Source: Nitratireductor sp. B36
GTDB taxonomy: Bacteria > Pseudomonadota > Alphaproteobacteria > Rhizobiales > Rhizobiaceae
Direction of reading: 5' to 3'
Assembly (NCBI RefSeq): GCF_020833685.1
Contig: NZ_JACKZY010000001.1
Span: 694,578 to 758,577, forward strand
DNA length: 64,000 nucleotides
Positions within the stretch are counted from its first letter, which is position 1, and each line of letters begins with the position of its first letter. This document shows positions 44,520 to 55,058 of the stretch, piece by piece. Made by a program: the position numbers and the translations under genes. The notes under the pieces are model-generated. The model had not been told where the DNA came from. It saw only the letters and a list, made by a program, of their open reading frames with translations, and searched no databases.

Positions 44520-44706
44520 GCGGAGTCCCTTCTGGCCAATCGTGGTTTGACCGATGTTCGGTGAGCTGGCTGGAAACAGTCGAGCGACATATGCTGTCTT
44601 AGTTTTGTCGAGCCTGATGATTGTGTAAAGAGCAGCTATCCGATTTTGTTGGACCAGACAGCCCACAGATTGCCGGCCCGCTCCCCAGGCCGTAGAAAGA
44701 GTAGCG

Positions 44707-47352
44707 ATGCGTACAGAAAGCGGCCAGGTTTTTCGTCTCGAGGACTATCAACCAAGCAATTATCTCATTCCGGAGATAGCGCTGGATTTTCGGCTGGACC
44801 CTCAGGAGACGCTGGTGACAGCCACATTGAGGGTGGAACGGATCGCACGCGCCCCGGCCGATTCTCCATTGATTCTTGATGGCGATGGGCTGATCCTGGA
44901 AGCTCTGCAGATCAACGGGGTGGATGCATCAGCTGACAGCTATGACGTCTCACCGGACCGCCTGGCAATCACGCGCTTGCCGGCTTCTCGGCAATTCGAA
45001 CTAACCATTGTGACGCGAATTGCGCCATCCACGAACACCACGTTGATGGGACTCTATGTTTCGAACGGCGTTTTTTGTACCCAGTGTGAGGCTGAAGGCT
45101 TTCGCCGCATCACCTATTTTCTCGACCGCCCCGATATCCTCTCGGTCTATACGGTGCGTATGGAGGCGTATCGCGAGAAAGCGCCGCTTCTTCTCTCAAA
45201 CGGCAACCCGGTGGAGAACGGAGAACTCGCTGACGGGCGCCACTTCGCCGTCTGGCATGACCCTTTCCCCAAACCCTCCTATCTGTTCGCGCTCGTCGCC
45301 GGCGATCTCGGCGTGGTGAAGGATCGCTTCACCACTGCCTCGGGACGTGAAGTCGAACTTGGCATCTACGTCGAACATGGAAAGGAAGAGCGCGCCACCT
45401 ATGCGATGGACGCATTGAAGCGGTGCATGCGCTGGGACGAGGAACGGTTCGGGCGAGAATACGATCTCGACGTGTTTAACATCGTGGCCGTTTCGGATTT
45501 CAACATGGGCGCGATGGAGAACAAGGGGCTCAACGTCTTCAACGACAAATATGTGCTTGCAGATGCTGACACCGCCACTGATGCTGATTTCGCAAATATA
45601 GAGGCGATCATCGCGCATGAGTACTTCCACAATTGGACAGGCAACAGAATCACTTGCCGGGATTGGTTCCAGCTCTGCCTGAAGGAAGGGCTGACCGTTT
45701 TCCGCGATCATGAATTCTCCGCAGATCAGCGATCGCGGGCCGTCAAGCGTATCGCCGAAGTGCGCGGCCTGCGGGCGCACCAATTTCCCGAAGACCAGGG
45801 TCCTCTCGCGCATCCCGTGCGACCACGCCGCTACCGGGAGATCAACAATTTCTACACGGCGACCGTCTACGAAAAAGGCTCCGAGGTCATTCGCATGCTG
45901 CGTACGATCCTGGGTGAGGACGCCTTCCGGGCCGGGATGGACCTTTATTTTGAAAGACACGACGGGGAAGCCGTAACCATCGAGGATTTTGTAAAATCCT
46001 TCGAGGATGCGTCGGGACGGGACCTCAGCCAGTTTGCGCTCTGGTACCATCAGGCCGGCACACCCAATGTGGCGCTTTCATCGCGATATGATGCCAAGAA
46101 GAAGGCGCTGACGGTGGAGATCGAGCAGTCCATACCGCCGACGCCCTCCGAAAGCCGCAAACGCCTGATGCATATTCCTCTCGCTTTCGGCCTTGTTGGC
46201 CCGGACGGCAGCGATCTCGACTATGAGAGCGCAGAGGGAGCAAACGTCGAAAACGGTGTGATCCACCTGCGAAAACGCCGGCACCAGATCACCTTCAAGG
46301 GCGTGAAGACGCGTCCGGTCCTGTCTATCAACCGTGGCTTCTCCGCTCCAGTCACCCTTGCCGTCGAGAGCAGTGCTGACGAACAACGCTTCCTCGCGCG
46401 CCATGACAGTGACCCGTTTTCGCGCTGGCAGGCGCTGAACACGCTGCTGACCAGCGCCTTGATTGCTGCCAGCAAAGCAGTGCGTGGGGGAAAAACACCG
46501 GTGTTCGATGACGAGATCGTCTCGGTCACGATAGACCTCGCCGCTGACGAAACGTTGGAAGAGGCCTTTCGAGCGTTGACCCTGAGCGTGCCTGGCGAAG
46601 CTGATGTAGCACGTGAAATCGGGCGGGATATCGACCCTGATGCGATCCAGGGTGCGCGCAAGGCTCTTCTCTTCACCATCGCGCAGGCGGGCAGGGAAAC
46701 CTTTCGCACGCTCTACGACGGGCTGCTCGACAACGTGCCCTTTTCGCCGGATGCGCGCAGTGCGGGGCGCCGCGCGCTACGCAACGCTTTGATAGAATTT
46801 CTGACGTTGGATGATGCCAACCCCGCGGCCGCCTACAGGCAATTTGAAGGCGCCGACAACATGACGGAGCGCGCCGGAGCGCTCACGGTTCTTGCTCAGC
46901 ATTTCCATGATACCGACGAGGGCAGAGCTGCGCTGGCGGCCTTTGAGAAGCGCTACAGCGACAATCCGCTCGTGCTCGACAAATGGTTCCAGATCCAGGC
47001 AATGATCCCCTCGGCGGGGACAGTTTCCTTGATCCGTAACCTGATGAAACATCCGCATTTTTCGCTCGCCAATCCAAACAGGGTACGCGCCCTGGTGGGT
47101 ACGTTCTCGATGGCGAACCAGGCGGCCTTCCACAGTGCCGATGGCGAAGGGTATCGACTCGTCGCAGAGACGGTCACCGCGCTCGATGGCCACAATCCGC
47201 AGGTAGCGGCCCGCCTGGCCACCGCGTTCCGTTCCTGGCGCTCGCTGGAAAAGGGCCGGCGTGAGCACGCACGCCGGCTCCTCTGCGAGATTGCCAACCG
47301 CAAAGACCTGTCTCGAGATCTGGCGGATATTCTGGAACGGACCCTCGCCTAA
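44707..47352 (+). CDS. pepN: Aminopeptidase N
   Basis: An 881-residue M1 metalloprotease removing N-terminal residues from peptides in the cytoplasm. The substrate-binding GAMEN motif is at 268-272, the zinc ligands H304-E-Y-F-H308 lie in HEYFHNWTGNR and the third ligand is E327 in CLKEGLT. The length and the downstream helical domain with repeats fit bacterial PepN (ERAP-like with DUF3458). Transcribed rightward, followed by the pleC-like gene; the order pepN-pleC-glnE is conserved in related genomes as I recall. Confidence 0.95.
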   Translation: MRTESGQVFRLEDYQPSNYLIPEIALDFRLDPQETLVTATLRVERIARAPADSPLILDGDGLILEALQINGVDASADSYDVSPDRLAITRLPASRQFELTIVTRIAPSTNTTLMGLYVSNGVFCTQCEAEGFRRITYFLDRPDILSVYTVRMEAYREKAPLLLSNGNPVENGELADGRHFAVWHDPFPKPSYLFALVAGDLGVVKDRFTTASGREVELGIYVEHGKEERATYAMDALKRCMRWDEERFGREYDLDVFNIVAVSDFNMGAMENKGLNVFNDKYVLADADTATDADFANIEAIIAHEYFHNWTGNRITCRDWFQLCLKEGLTVFRDHEFSADQRSRAVKRIAEVRGLRAHQFPEDQGPLAHPVRPRRYREINNFYTATVYEKGSEVIRMLRTILGEDAFRAGMDLYFERHDGEAVTIEDFVKSFEDASGRDLSQFALWYHQAGTPNVALSSRYDAKKKALTVEIEQSIPPTPSESRKRLMHIPLAFGLVGPDGSDLDYESAEGANVENGVIHLRKRRHQITFKGVKTRPVLSINRGFSAPVTLAVESSADEQRFLARHDSDPFSRWQALNTLLTSALIAASKAVRGGKTPVFDDEIVSVTIDLAADETLEEAFRALTLSVPGEADVAREIGRDIDPDAIQGARKALLFTIAQAGRETFRTLYDGLLDNVPFSPDARSAGRRALRNALIEFLTLDDANPAAAYRQFEGADNMTERAGALTVLAQHFHDTDEGRAALAAFEKRYSDNPLVLDKWFQIQAMIPSAGTVSLIRNLMKHPHFSLANPNRVRALVGTFSMANQAAFHSADGEGYRLVAETVTALDGHNPQVAARLATAFRSWRSLEKGRREHARRLLCEIANRKDLSRDLADILERTLA

Positions 47353-47481
47353 AACGGCTCATTAATATCTTTTTTACCAAGACCTCTGGACAAGGCGAAT
47401 CACCTTTGATTCCTTATGGATGATTCGGCAGCAGGCGGAGCCGAATCACCGAACTTAACGAGGAACGAGGGAGCCCGTCGG

Positions 47482-49818
47482 ATGGCGAAGGCAGGGGGTT
47501 GGGCTTTGCCCCTGATAGCGGGCATCGCAGCCGGGCCGCGAACCCGACGCGCTAGGCGCATGGGACTGGCAGGCAACGCCAAGATTATTGCAGCTCCGGC
47601 CTATGAGCGTCTTTTGGCGATAGAGCCCTATCTGCGCCGCTCCATTCCCGTTCTGATCATCATCTTCCTTCTGGTTCTTGCGGCAGCGCGGCTTCTCTCG
47701 CTTTTCACCTGGCGCGACGACATAGAACGCGACGCCCGGACCATGCTGGCGCTAGCCGCGGACTCCCTTGCCGCAAGCGTTGCGATCGACACCAGTGAAA
47801 TGGCGCCCGGCCAAAGGGCGCGCATGCTTATCGAAGAGGCAATGCGCCGCGCTGGGTCGGAAGATGAACGTGTGCTTGCCATCACCGACGAACATTTTGA
47901 AGTTCTGGCGAGTTCACCCAACGGCCAAAGGCTTGTCGGCCGTTCGCTGGAAGACGTTTTGACGGGCGGCCAACCGCTCTTCCTGTTCGGTGCGCGTGCC
48001 GGCGTGATGAATGTGGAGATCGGGGGAGAACCGTGGCTTGCCTCGCTCGTCCATGTCGCAGGCCAGGACGGCGCGGCGGTGGCCCTCACCTCCCGCGACA
48101 GTCTCTTTGCCGACTGGCGTCGTTCCGTCTCGATGAATGTCTCGCTGTTTGCCCTGACGGCGGGCATTCTGATGGTCATCCTCTACGCATATTTCAGCCA
48201 GGCTGCGCGTGCGCAGGCAGCTGACCGCATCTATATGGAGGCCCATCAACGCATCGACATGGCCATGGTGCGCGGCAAATGCGGCCTGTGGGACTGGGAT
48301 ATGGTGCGCGGAAAGATGTTCTGGTCACGCTCCATGTTCGAAATGCTGGGCTACGAAACCACCGAGGAGATGCTCTCGTTCGGCGAGGTGGCGGCGATCA
48401 TCCATCCTGACGATGGCGATCTCTTCGAACTGGCCAACCGCATCATGGCACGCGAGATTGATCACGTGGACCGCGTTTTCCGCATGAAGCGCGCCGATGG
48501 GCAATGGGTATGGGTTCGCGCGCGGGCGCAGGTCGTGGACCCCAACGCGCCGGAGCTGCACCTGATCGGCATCGCCGTGGATGTGACCGAGCAACGCACG
48601 CTTGTGCAGCAGACGGAAGCGGCCGATCAGCGGCTACGTACCGCGATCGAGAGCATCGGGGAATCCTTCGTTTTGTGGGACTATGCCGAGCGGCTCGTCA
48701 TGTGCAACACGAAGTACAAGCAGGATCTGGGGGTCGATGAGAGTCTCATCGTCACCGGCGCGCGGCGACGCGATATTGAAGCACTGGCACCTGCTTTCCG
48801 CTCCGAGCGCCGGCTGGCCGTACCTTCCGGCAATGGCAATGGCGCGACCTATGAGCGCCAACTGGCGGACGGACGCTGGCTGCAGGTGACGGAACTGAAA
48901 ACCCGCGATGGCGGCACGGTTTCGGTCGGAACCGACATCACCCAGCTCAAGCAGCACCAGGGCAAGCTTGTCGACAGCGAGCGCCGGTTGATGGCGACCA
49001 TTCACGATCTCAGCCTGGCGCGCCGCGCCGAGCAGGAGCGTACACGCGAACTCAGTGAGCTGAACCGCAAATACATGCGCGAGACCGAGCGTGCGGAAGC
49101 GGCGAACAGGGCAAAATCTGAGTTCCTGGCCAACATGTCCCACGAGCTGCGCACGCCGCTCAATGCGATTATCGGTTTCTCGGAAGTGATGGAGTCGGGG
49201 ATGTTCGGGCCACTGGGCTCCGAGCGCTACGAAGAATATGTGCGCGATATCTGCGCAAGCGGGTCCTACCTGCTCGGCGTCATCAACGATATCCTCGACA
49301 TGTCGAAGATCGAAGCCGGTCAGTTCTCGGTCGATTGCGAGGAAATCGATCTATGCCCGCTGATCCGCGAGACAGTGCGGGTGGTGGAGCTTCAGGCGGC
49401 AGAAAAATCCATCGCGATGAAGATGGACATTCCCGAAAGGATGCAGGTCTTCGCCGATCGACGTGCAATCAAGCAGATCGTGATCAATCTTCTGTCCAAC
49501 GCCGTGAAGTTCACGGGCGAAGGCGGACACATATCTCTGCGTGCACGCAAGGTCGGACCGGCGGTCACGCTCACTATCGAGGATTCGGGGTGTGGTATTC
49601 CGCGGGATGCATTGAAAAAATTGGGTCGCCCCTTCGAACAGGTTCAAAACCAGTTCTCCAAAAGCCACACGGGCTCGGGACTGGGCCTCGCCATTTCCCG
49701 CTCGCTGGCGGAGTTGCATGGCGGGGTGCTCAAGATCCGCTCGACAGAAGGCGTCGGCACCATCGTATCGGTGCGCCTGCCCGCCGGGGAACGCAAGAAA
49801 CCGGCCGTCGCCGCCTGA
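47482..49818 (+). CDS. pleC: PAS-domain sensor histidine kinase, PleC-like
   Basis: A 778-residue membrane kinase. Two helices (about 55-80 and 225-245) enclose a periplasmic sensor; two PAS-type domains follow (WDWDMVRGKMFWSRSMFEMLGYE, and IESIGESFVLWDYAERLVMCN), then a coiled linker, the phosphoacceptor box FLANMSHELRTPLNAIIGFSE and a HATPase domain (NLLSNAVKFT, DSGCGIP, GSGLGLAISRSLAELHGG). H-box and MFGPLG-x-ERYEEYVRDI are typical of the PleC/DivJ/PdhS group that controls DivK. The position beside glnE matches pleC of Sinorhizobium as I recall. The start ATG 47482 has GGGAG upstream; ATG 47416 has no clear site. Confidence 0.8.
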   Translation: MAKAGGWALPLIAGIAAGPRTRRARRMGLAGNAKIIAAPAYERLLAIEPYLRRSIPVLIIIFLLVLAAARLLSLFTWRDDIERDARTMLALAADSLAASVAIDTSEMAPGQRARMLIEEAMRRAGSEDERVLAITDEHFEVLASSPNGQRLVGRSLEDVLTGGQPLFLFGARAGVMNVEIGGEPWLASLVHVAGQDGAAVALTSRDSLFADWRRSVSMNVSLFALTAGILMVILYAYFSQAARAQAADRIYMEAHQRIDMAMVRGKCGLWDWDMVRGKMFWSRSMFEMLGYETTEEMLSFGEVAAIIHPDDGDLFELANRIMAREIDHVDRVFRMKRADGQWVWVRARAQVVDPNAPELHLIGIAVDVTEQRTLVQQTEAADQRLRTAIESIGESFVLWDYAERLVMCNTKYKQDLGVDESLIVTGARRRDIEALAPAFRSERRLAVPSGNGNGATYERQLADGRWLQVTELKTRDGGTVSVGTDITQLKQHQGKLVDSERRLMATIHDLSLARRAEQERTRELSELNRKYMRETERAEAANRAKSEFLANMSHELRTPLNAIIGFSEVMESGMFGPLGSERYEEYVRDICASGSYLLGVINDILDMSKIEAGQFSVDCEEIDLCPLIRETVRVVELQAAEKSIAMKMDIPERMQVFADRRAIKQIVINLLSNAVKFTGEGGHISLRARKVGPAVTLTIEDSGCGIPRDALKKLGRPFEQVQNQFSKSHTGSGLGLAISRSLAELHGGVLKIRSTEGVGTIVSVRLPAGERKKPAVAA

Positions 49819-49819
49819 A

Positions 49820-52777
49820 TTAACCGACCGGGCCGACCAGCTCTCCAAACAGTCGACGCACCCTGCCCGCCGTCTCTTCGACATGCGCCTCCAGAATGCC
49901 CAGTTCCGGAAGATCGGTTTGTCGCAACAGCAAATCGGCAAAGCCGGGCGGCGCCTCGTCAGGATCAAAGCCGCCTTCTAGACAAAGCCGCGTGGTCTGC
50001 GTGAGGGTCATATAAAGCTGATGCGCGTCGACGAGTTCCTGTCGCGCTTGAGACGCACAAAACCCTTCTGACAGGGAGGACAGGATCTCACCGGTGGCGG
50101 TCGCCTCGCTCCCCGCGCGGGTGTTTCTGGTCAGCACCGCCACCTGGGCGATGAATTCGAGGTCGATGAGACCGCCCGGCACAAGCTTCAGATCCCAGAC
50201 GTCGCGGGCAGGTTTCTCCTCCTCCAGGAGCCTGCGCATCTCGGCTGCTTCTTTGCGGATCTTCTGTGTGTCGCGCGGCAGGGCCAGAATGTCGTGCACT
50301 TCCTTTTCAACGCGCCCGATCAGCGCCCGGTCGCCGGCGAAAGCGCGTGCCCGCGTGAGCGCCATGTGCTCCCAGGTCCAGGCATCGTTGCGCTGATAGC
50401 GTGCAAACGCGTCTATGTGGGTGGCGACCGGCCCCTTGTTGCCCGATGGGCGAAGCCGTAGATCGAGCTCGTAGAGCACCCCTTCGGCAGTGGGTGCGGA
50501 CACCGCGGCAATCAGTCTCTGGGTTAGCCGGGCGTAATACTCCGAGGGCGCCAGCGGTTTTTTACCATCTGAATAATCGGCGTCCTCATCGTGATCATAG
50601 AGCAGGATCAGATCTATATCGGACCCTGCCGTCAGTTCCCGGCTGCCAAGCTTGCCCATGCCAAGGACAGCAACACGCCCACCGGCTATACGGCCATGGC
50701 GCTCTGCGAAATTTTCCACCACCGCTTCAAGCGCCGCCTCAACCGTGAGGTCCGCAAGATCCGAAAACGCCTTGCCGGCCCGCGCAGCGTCGATGGCTCC
50801 GGTGAGAAGCCGGATACCGATCAGAAACTTCTGCTCGGCTGCAAAAATGCGCAATCGATCCAGGATCTCTTCGTAAATCCGGGCGCCGGCCAGAAATGTT
50901 TGAAGACGCTCGGAAAGATACGCCCGATCGGGAAGCTCGGACAGAAGTGCCGGATCCAGAAGCCCGTCAAACACATGCGGACGCTTCGTGATGATGGCGG
51001 CCAGGCGCGGCGCAGCACCCATGATGCTGACCAACATGTTGAGCAAGGCCGGATTGGATTGAAGCAGCGAGAAAAGTTGGATACCGGCCGGCAGCCCCGC
51101 CAGAAACGTATCGAAGCGCAAGAGTGCCTCATCGGCGCGCCGCGTGCTTCCGAAGGCTTCGAGAAGCGCCGGTGTCAGTTCCGTCAAACGCTCACGCGCC
51201 TCTGCCGATTGCGTTGCGCGATAGCGGCCATAATGCCAGCCGCGGATTACACGGCACATGTCACTTGGCCGTTCAAAACCAAGTTCGCTCAACGTTTCCA
51301 AAGTGCCCGGGTCGTCCACGTCACCGGTGAAGACCAGATTGCCGACCCCGCGTGAAAGCTGAGGCGCCGTCTCGAACAGGTCCGCATAGTGCTGCTCCAC
51401 GAGGCGAAGGCTTTCGCGAAAAGCTGCCGAAAAAGCCTCCGCATCCTCGAAAGCGAGCAGATGCGCTATGCGCTCCAGTTCTTCATCTTCTTCGGGAAGG
51501 GTATGCGTCTGCTCATCCGCCACCATTTGCAATGCGTGCTCGACATCACGCAGGAACCAGTATTGTCGCGTCAGTGCCTCTCGCGCCTCTTCGTCTATCC
51601 ACCCGCAGCGGGCGAGTTCTTCCAGCATGGAGACCGTCCGCCGACCACGGAGCTCCGGGAAGCGACCGCCGGCGATCAGTTGCTGGGTCTGGACGAAAAA
51701 TTCGATTTCACGAATACCGCCGCGCCCGAGCTTGACGTTGTGACCACGGACGGCAACCTCACCATGTCCCTTATGCGCGTGGATCTGGCGTTTGATCGAA
51801 TGGACGTCAGCAATGGCCGCATAGTCCAGATATTTGCGCCACACATAGGGCTGCAATTCCTTCAGAAAGTTCGCGCCCCCCGACAGATCGCCAGCGATGG
51901 GCCGAGCCTTGATCATCGCCGCCCGTTCCCAATTCTGGCCCCGGCTTTCATAATAGTGAAGCGCCGCCTCGACAGGTATCGCCAGTGGCGTGGAGCCCGG
52001 ATCGGGGCGCAACCGCAGATCGGTGCGGAAGACGTAGCCATGCTCTGTTCGGTCCTGAAGGATCCGCACCAGTCTGCGTGTCAGGCGAACAAAAAGGTCG
52101 ATGGCCTCATAAGCCTCGATGATGGCCGGCGCGTGCGGATCGACCAGAACGATGAGGTCGATATCAGACGAGAAGTTCAGTTCATTGGCACCGAGCTTGC
52201 CCATGCCAAGCAAGATCCAACCGCTGCCCTCAGCCGGTTTTGTACGGTCCTGGAGTTTCAGTTTCCCTGCCCGATCGGCATCAAGAAGCAAGAAATTGAC
52301 GGCGGCACGGATGCATTTGTCCGCAAGAACGCTCAACCGCTCGGTCGTTTTGGCTGTGTCCGAGACATTGGCAAGTCTGCAGAGAGCGATAAGAAAATGC
52401 GCCTCCGCCTTCAAGTCACGCAGCGCCTTCATCTGGCCGCTTTCGCTCTGCTCCTCGACAAGGGCACTCGCATCGATGCGCTCGAACAGTATGTTGAGCC
52501 GTTCGTCGGCTGGCGTGTCGAACAGGGCTTCAAGAGCATTCGGGTTGCGGCGCGCGCAGTCGCGCAGGAATGGCGAAAGCTCGAATACCGCCGAGAGGAA
52601 ATCCGTCAAACCGGTATTGCGTCCGAAAAGATCGCACAGGCGCGCGCATTGAGCCTCCTCGGCCGCTTCGCGGACCATCTGGAGCGCCTCAGCGGCCTCG
52701 TCCTGATCCACCGGCTTGAGAACAAGAACCGGCGCTCCAAACCAAAGACTTCCATCAGCAACCGCATCACGCTCCAT
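49820..52777 (-). CDS. glnE: Bifunctional glutamine synthetase adenylyltransferase/deadenylase
   Basis: A 985-residue GlnE with two nucleotidyltransferase halves: NFSSDIDLIVLVD (about residue 204) for deadenylylation and ELTAGSDIDLILLYD (about 715) for adenylylation. It adds or removes AMP on glutamine synthetase in response to PII. The start ATG 52777 has a GGGGGG site; open frame continues 21 codons upstream. It ends one base from the convergent pleC stop. Gene order follows the two-component pair, as in relatives. Confidence 0.95.
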   Translation of the reverse strand: MERDAVADGSLWFGAPVLVLKPVDQDEAAEALQMVREAAEEAQCARLCDLFGRNTGLTDFLSAVFELSPFLRDCARRNPNALEALFDTPADERLNILFERIDASALVEEQSESGQMKALRDLKAEAHFLIALCRLANVSDTAKTTERLSVLADKCIRAAVNFLLLDADRAGKLKLQDRTKPAEGSGWILLGMGKLGANELNFSSDIDLIVLVDPHAPAIIEAYEAIDLFVRLTRRLVRILQDRTEHGYVFRTDLRLRPDPGSTPLAIPVEAALHYYESRGQNWERAAMIKARPIAGDLSGGANFLKELQPYVWRKYLDYAAIADVHSIKRQIHAHKGHGEVAVRGHNVKLGRGGIREIEFFVQTQQLIAGGRFPELRGRRTVSMLEELARCGWIDEEAREALTRQYWFLRDVEHALQMVADEQTHTLPEEDEELERIAHLLAFEDAEAFSAAFRESLRLVEQHYADLFETAPQLSRGVGNLVFTGDVDDPGTLETLSELGFERPSDMCRVIRGWHYGRYRATQSAEARERLTELTPALLEAFGSTRRADEALLRFDTFLAGLPAGIQLFSLLQSNPALLNMLVSIMGAAPRLAAIITKRPHVFDGLLDPALLSELPDRAYLSERLQTFLAGARIYEEILDRLRIFAAEQKFLIGIRLLTGAIDAARAGKAFSDLADLTVEAALEAVVENFAERHGRIAGGRVAVLGMGKLGSRELTAGSDIDLILLYDHDEDADYSDGKKPLAPSEYYARLTQRLIAAVSAPTAEGVLYELDLRLRPSGNKGPVATHIDAFARYQRNDAWTWEHMALTRARAFAGDRALIGRVEKEVHDILALPRDTQKIRKEAAEMRRLLEEEKPARDVWDLKLVPGGLIDLEFIAQVAVLTRNTRAGSEATATGEILSSLSEGFCASQARQELVDAHQLYMTLTQTTRLCLEGGFDPDEAPPGFADLLLRQTDLPELGILEAHVEETAGRVRRLFGELVGPVG

Positions 52778-52823
52778 CAAGCCCCCCCCTCTTCGGTCAA
52801 GCATTCTCGCTCGCCCGGCCACG

Positions 52824-54284
52824 TCACTCGGAGGCTTCACGCTTCCTGAAGACCGTTTCGACTTTCCGTTTCGAATGCTCGACGGGAAAGACCATTGTCA
52901 CGACGAGACCGGGCTCGTTGTCGGCCAGTTCGAGACGCCCACCATGGAATGTCATGACAGCCTTGGCAAGGCTGAGACCGAGGCCAGAACCCGGCTGTGT
53001 GCGGCTTTCTTCCAGGCGCACGAAGCGTTCGGTGACGCGGCGGCGGTCTGCGTCGGGAACGCCCGGACCGTTGTCGCGCACGGTCAGTCGTATCTCGGAA
53101 GGCCCGCTTTGAAGTGAAACCTGCACGGCAGGCTTCTCGCCGGATCCCGCCGAATACTTGATCGCATTGTCGACGATGTTCGACAGGGCCTGTCCGATAA
53201 GCTCACGATTGCCCTGCAGGGTCACGGCTGCGTGGGCCTCAGCTTCCAGCGCAACTCCCTGTTCTTCTGCAAGCGCTTCGTAAAGTTCGACCACATCTGC
53301 AAGGATGGCACGCAGATCGATGGTCGAGGTGGCTTCGGCAGAATATCCTGCCTCCAGCCGTGAGATCATCAAAATGGCGTTGAAGGTGCGAATGAGCTGG
53401 TCGGATTCGGCAATGGTGCGTTCCAGCGCGGCACGATAGTCCGCCGTTTTCGGCTTGCCTGCAAGCGCAGCTTCCGCCCTGTTGCGCAGGCGTGTCAGTG
53501 GTGTCTTGAGATCATGGGCGATGTTGTCGGAGACTTCGCGCAACCCTTCGTTCAAGGCAGCGATACGATCCAGCATCTTGTTCAGATTGTCCGAAAGACG
53601 ATCAAACTCGTCACCCGCCCCCGAAACAGGCAGCCGCCGGCTCAGATCACCACCCATAATGCTACGGCTTGCCTCTGATACGCGGTCGATACGCTTCAGC
53701 GCGCGCCGTCCGACGAAATACCAGATCAACAGTGCGCCCGCGCACATGATGGCAAGCGTCACCACAAGTGCCCGCTGCATCACGCTGCGGAATTTTTCAG
53801 GTTCGCCCAGATCGCGCCCGACCATGACGATGATCTGATTGGGCAAGCGGAAAACGACCGCCATCGCCCTGTGCTCGCCGCTGTTCCCGCGTGGTTCGAG
53901 ACGGGCCTCCCCCTCGCCAAAGCGGCTGTAGGTGAACGGTCTCTCCGTCCACCCCATCACGTCGAGAACGCCAGGTTGCAGGCTTTCCACATTGCCGGAG
54001 AGGATCCGCCCATTTGCGTCGGCCAGGAGATAGAGATTCGCGCCGGGCTGGCGCGCGCGAGATTCGATGACGCGAACGAGGAACGGCAACCCGCCGCGAC
54101 GATAGGCACGATCGAGGCCGCGCACCTCCTCATTGATCGCTTCACGTGTCTGGCTCACCAGCATGCGGGCTGAGAGCGAGGTCATGTAGATGACCAGAAA
54201 TGTGGCGCAGACGGCGAAAAGGATCAGATAGAGCGCGGAAAGGCGCGCTGCGGTCGTGTTGAGAATTGATAGAAGCCGCGCCAT
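52824..54284 (-). CDS. Two-component sensor histidine kinase
   Basis: A 486-residue membrane kinase with helices at about 12-35 and 170-192 around a periplasmic domain, a HAMP region (RALKRIDRVSEASRSIMGGDLSRRLP), the phosphoacceptor box NIAHDLKTPLTRLRNRAE and an ATPase domain (NIVDNAIKYS, NGPGVP, GSGLGLSLAKAV). Its start codon overlaps the response regulator stop by one base (TGATG), so they form a cognate pair. The nearest known context is the kinase between degP and glnE of Rhizobiaceae; the signal is unknown but probably concerns the envelope. Confidence 0.9.
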   Translation of the reverse strand: MARLLSILNTTAARLSALYLILFAVCATFLVIYMTSLSARMLVSQTREAINEEVRGLDRAYRRGGLPFLVRVIESRARQPGANLYLLADANGRILSGNVESLQPGVLDVMGWTERPFTYSRFGEGEARLEPRGNSGEHRAMAVVFRLPNQIIVMVGRDLGEPEKFRSVMQRALVVTLAIMCAGALLIWYFVGRRALKRIDRVSEASRSIMGGDLSRRLPVSGAGDEFDRLSDNLNKMLDRIAALNEGLREVSDNIAHDLKTPLTRLRNRAEAALAGKPKTADYRAALERTIAESDQLIRTFNAILMISRLEAGYSAEATSTIDLRAILADVVELYEALAEEQGVALEAEAHAAVTLQGNRELIGQALSNIVDNAIKYSAGSGEKPAVQVSLQSGPSEIRLTVRDNGPGVPDADRRRVTERFVRLEESRTQPGSGLGLSLAKAVMTFHGGRLELADNEPGLVVTMVFPVEHSKRKVETVFRKREASE

Positions 54285-54955
54285 CAGTCCTTCAGCATGT
54301 AGCCGGCGCCTCGCACCGTGTGGAGCAATGGCTTGTCGAACCCTTTCTCGATCTTGCCGCGCAGCCGCGAGATATGAACATCGATGACATTGGTCTGCGG
54401 GTCAAAATGATAATCCCAGACATTCTCCAGCAGCATCGTCCGGGTCACCACCTGTCCGGCATGGCGCATCATGTATTCGAGGAGGCGGAACTCACGCGGC
54501 TGGAGAATAATCTCCTGGCCGGCACGACGGACCGTATGTGACAGCCGATCAAGCTCGAGATCACCGACGTTATAAACGGTTTCAACATCCTTGGTGCCCG
54601 CCCGCCGGCGCAACACCTCGATGCGGGCCAGCAACTCAGAAAACGCGTAGGGCTTGGTCAGATAGTCATCGCCCCCGGCGCGCAGACCGGTCACCCGGTC
54701 ATCAACCTCCCCGAGGGCCGACAGGATGAGCGCAGGCGTATCGTTGCCGCCCTCTCGCAATTCAGCGATGATGGAAAGACCGTCACGACGCGGCAGCATG
54801 CGATCAACGACAAAGACGTCATAGCTGCCGCTCTCGGCCATGGAAAAACCGCTATCGCCATCGCGGGCGATGTCTGCGGTGTGACCTGCTTCGGCAAAAG
54901 CGTTCTTGAGATAGTCCGCCGCTTCCCGATCGTCCTCTATGACAAGAATCTTCAT
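54284..54955 (-). CDS. OmpR-family response regulator
   Basis: A 223-residue regulator: receiver domain with acidic pocket D8-D9, phosphoacceptor D51 in VFVVDRMLP, T/S switch in LILSALGE and K101 in DDYLTKPYAF; winged-helix C-domain with LQPREFRLLEYMMRHAGQVVTRTMLLENVW and the recognition region NVIDVHISRLRGKI. It is co-transcribed with the kinase that follows and sits 100 bp downstream of degP, which it may regulate. Confidence 0.92.
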   Translation of the reverse strand: MKILVIEDDREAADYLKNAFAEAGHTADIARDGDSGFSMAESGSYDVFVVDRMLPRRDGLSIIAELREGGNDTPALILSALGEVDDRVTGLRAGGDDYLTKPYAFSELLARIEVLRRRAGTKDVETVYNVGDLELDRLSHTVRRAGQEIILQPREFRLLEYMMRHAGQVVTRTMLLENVWDYHFDPQTNVIDVHISRLRGKIEKGFDKPLLHTVRGAGYMLKD

Positions 54956-55058
54956 ACGGTCGTTATAACCCGCTCACCGATAAAACGTCTTCCCGAAAGA
55001 CCGGGACAAAGCCCGGCTCCCCCGAAGAAACCGCGGGGGAACCGGATTGTCAGGATGA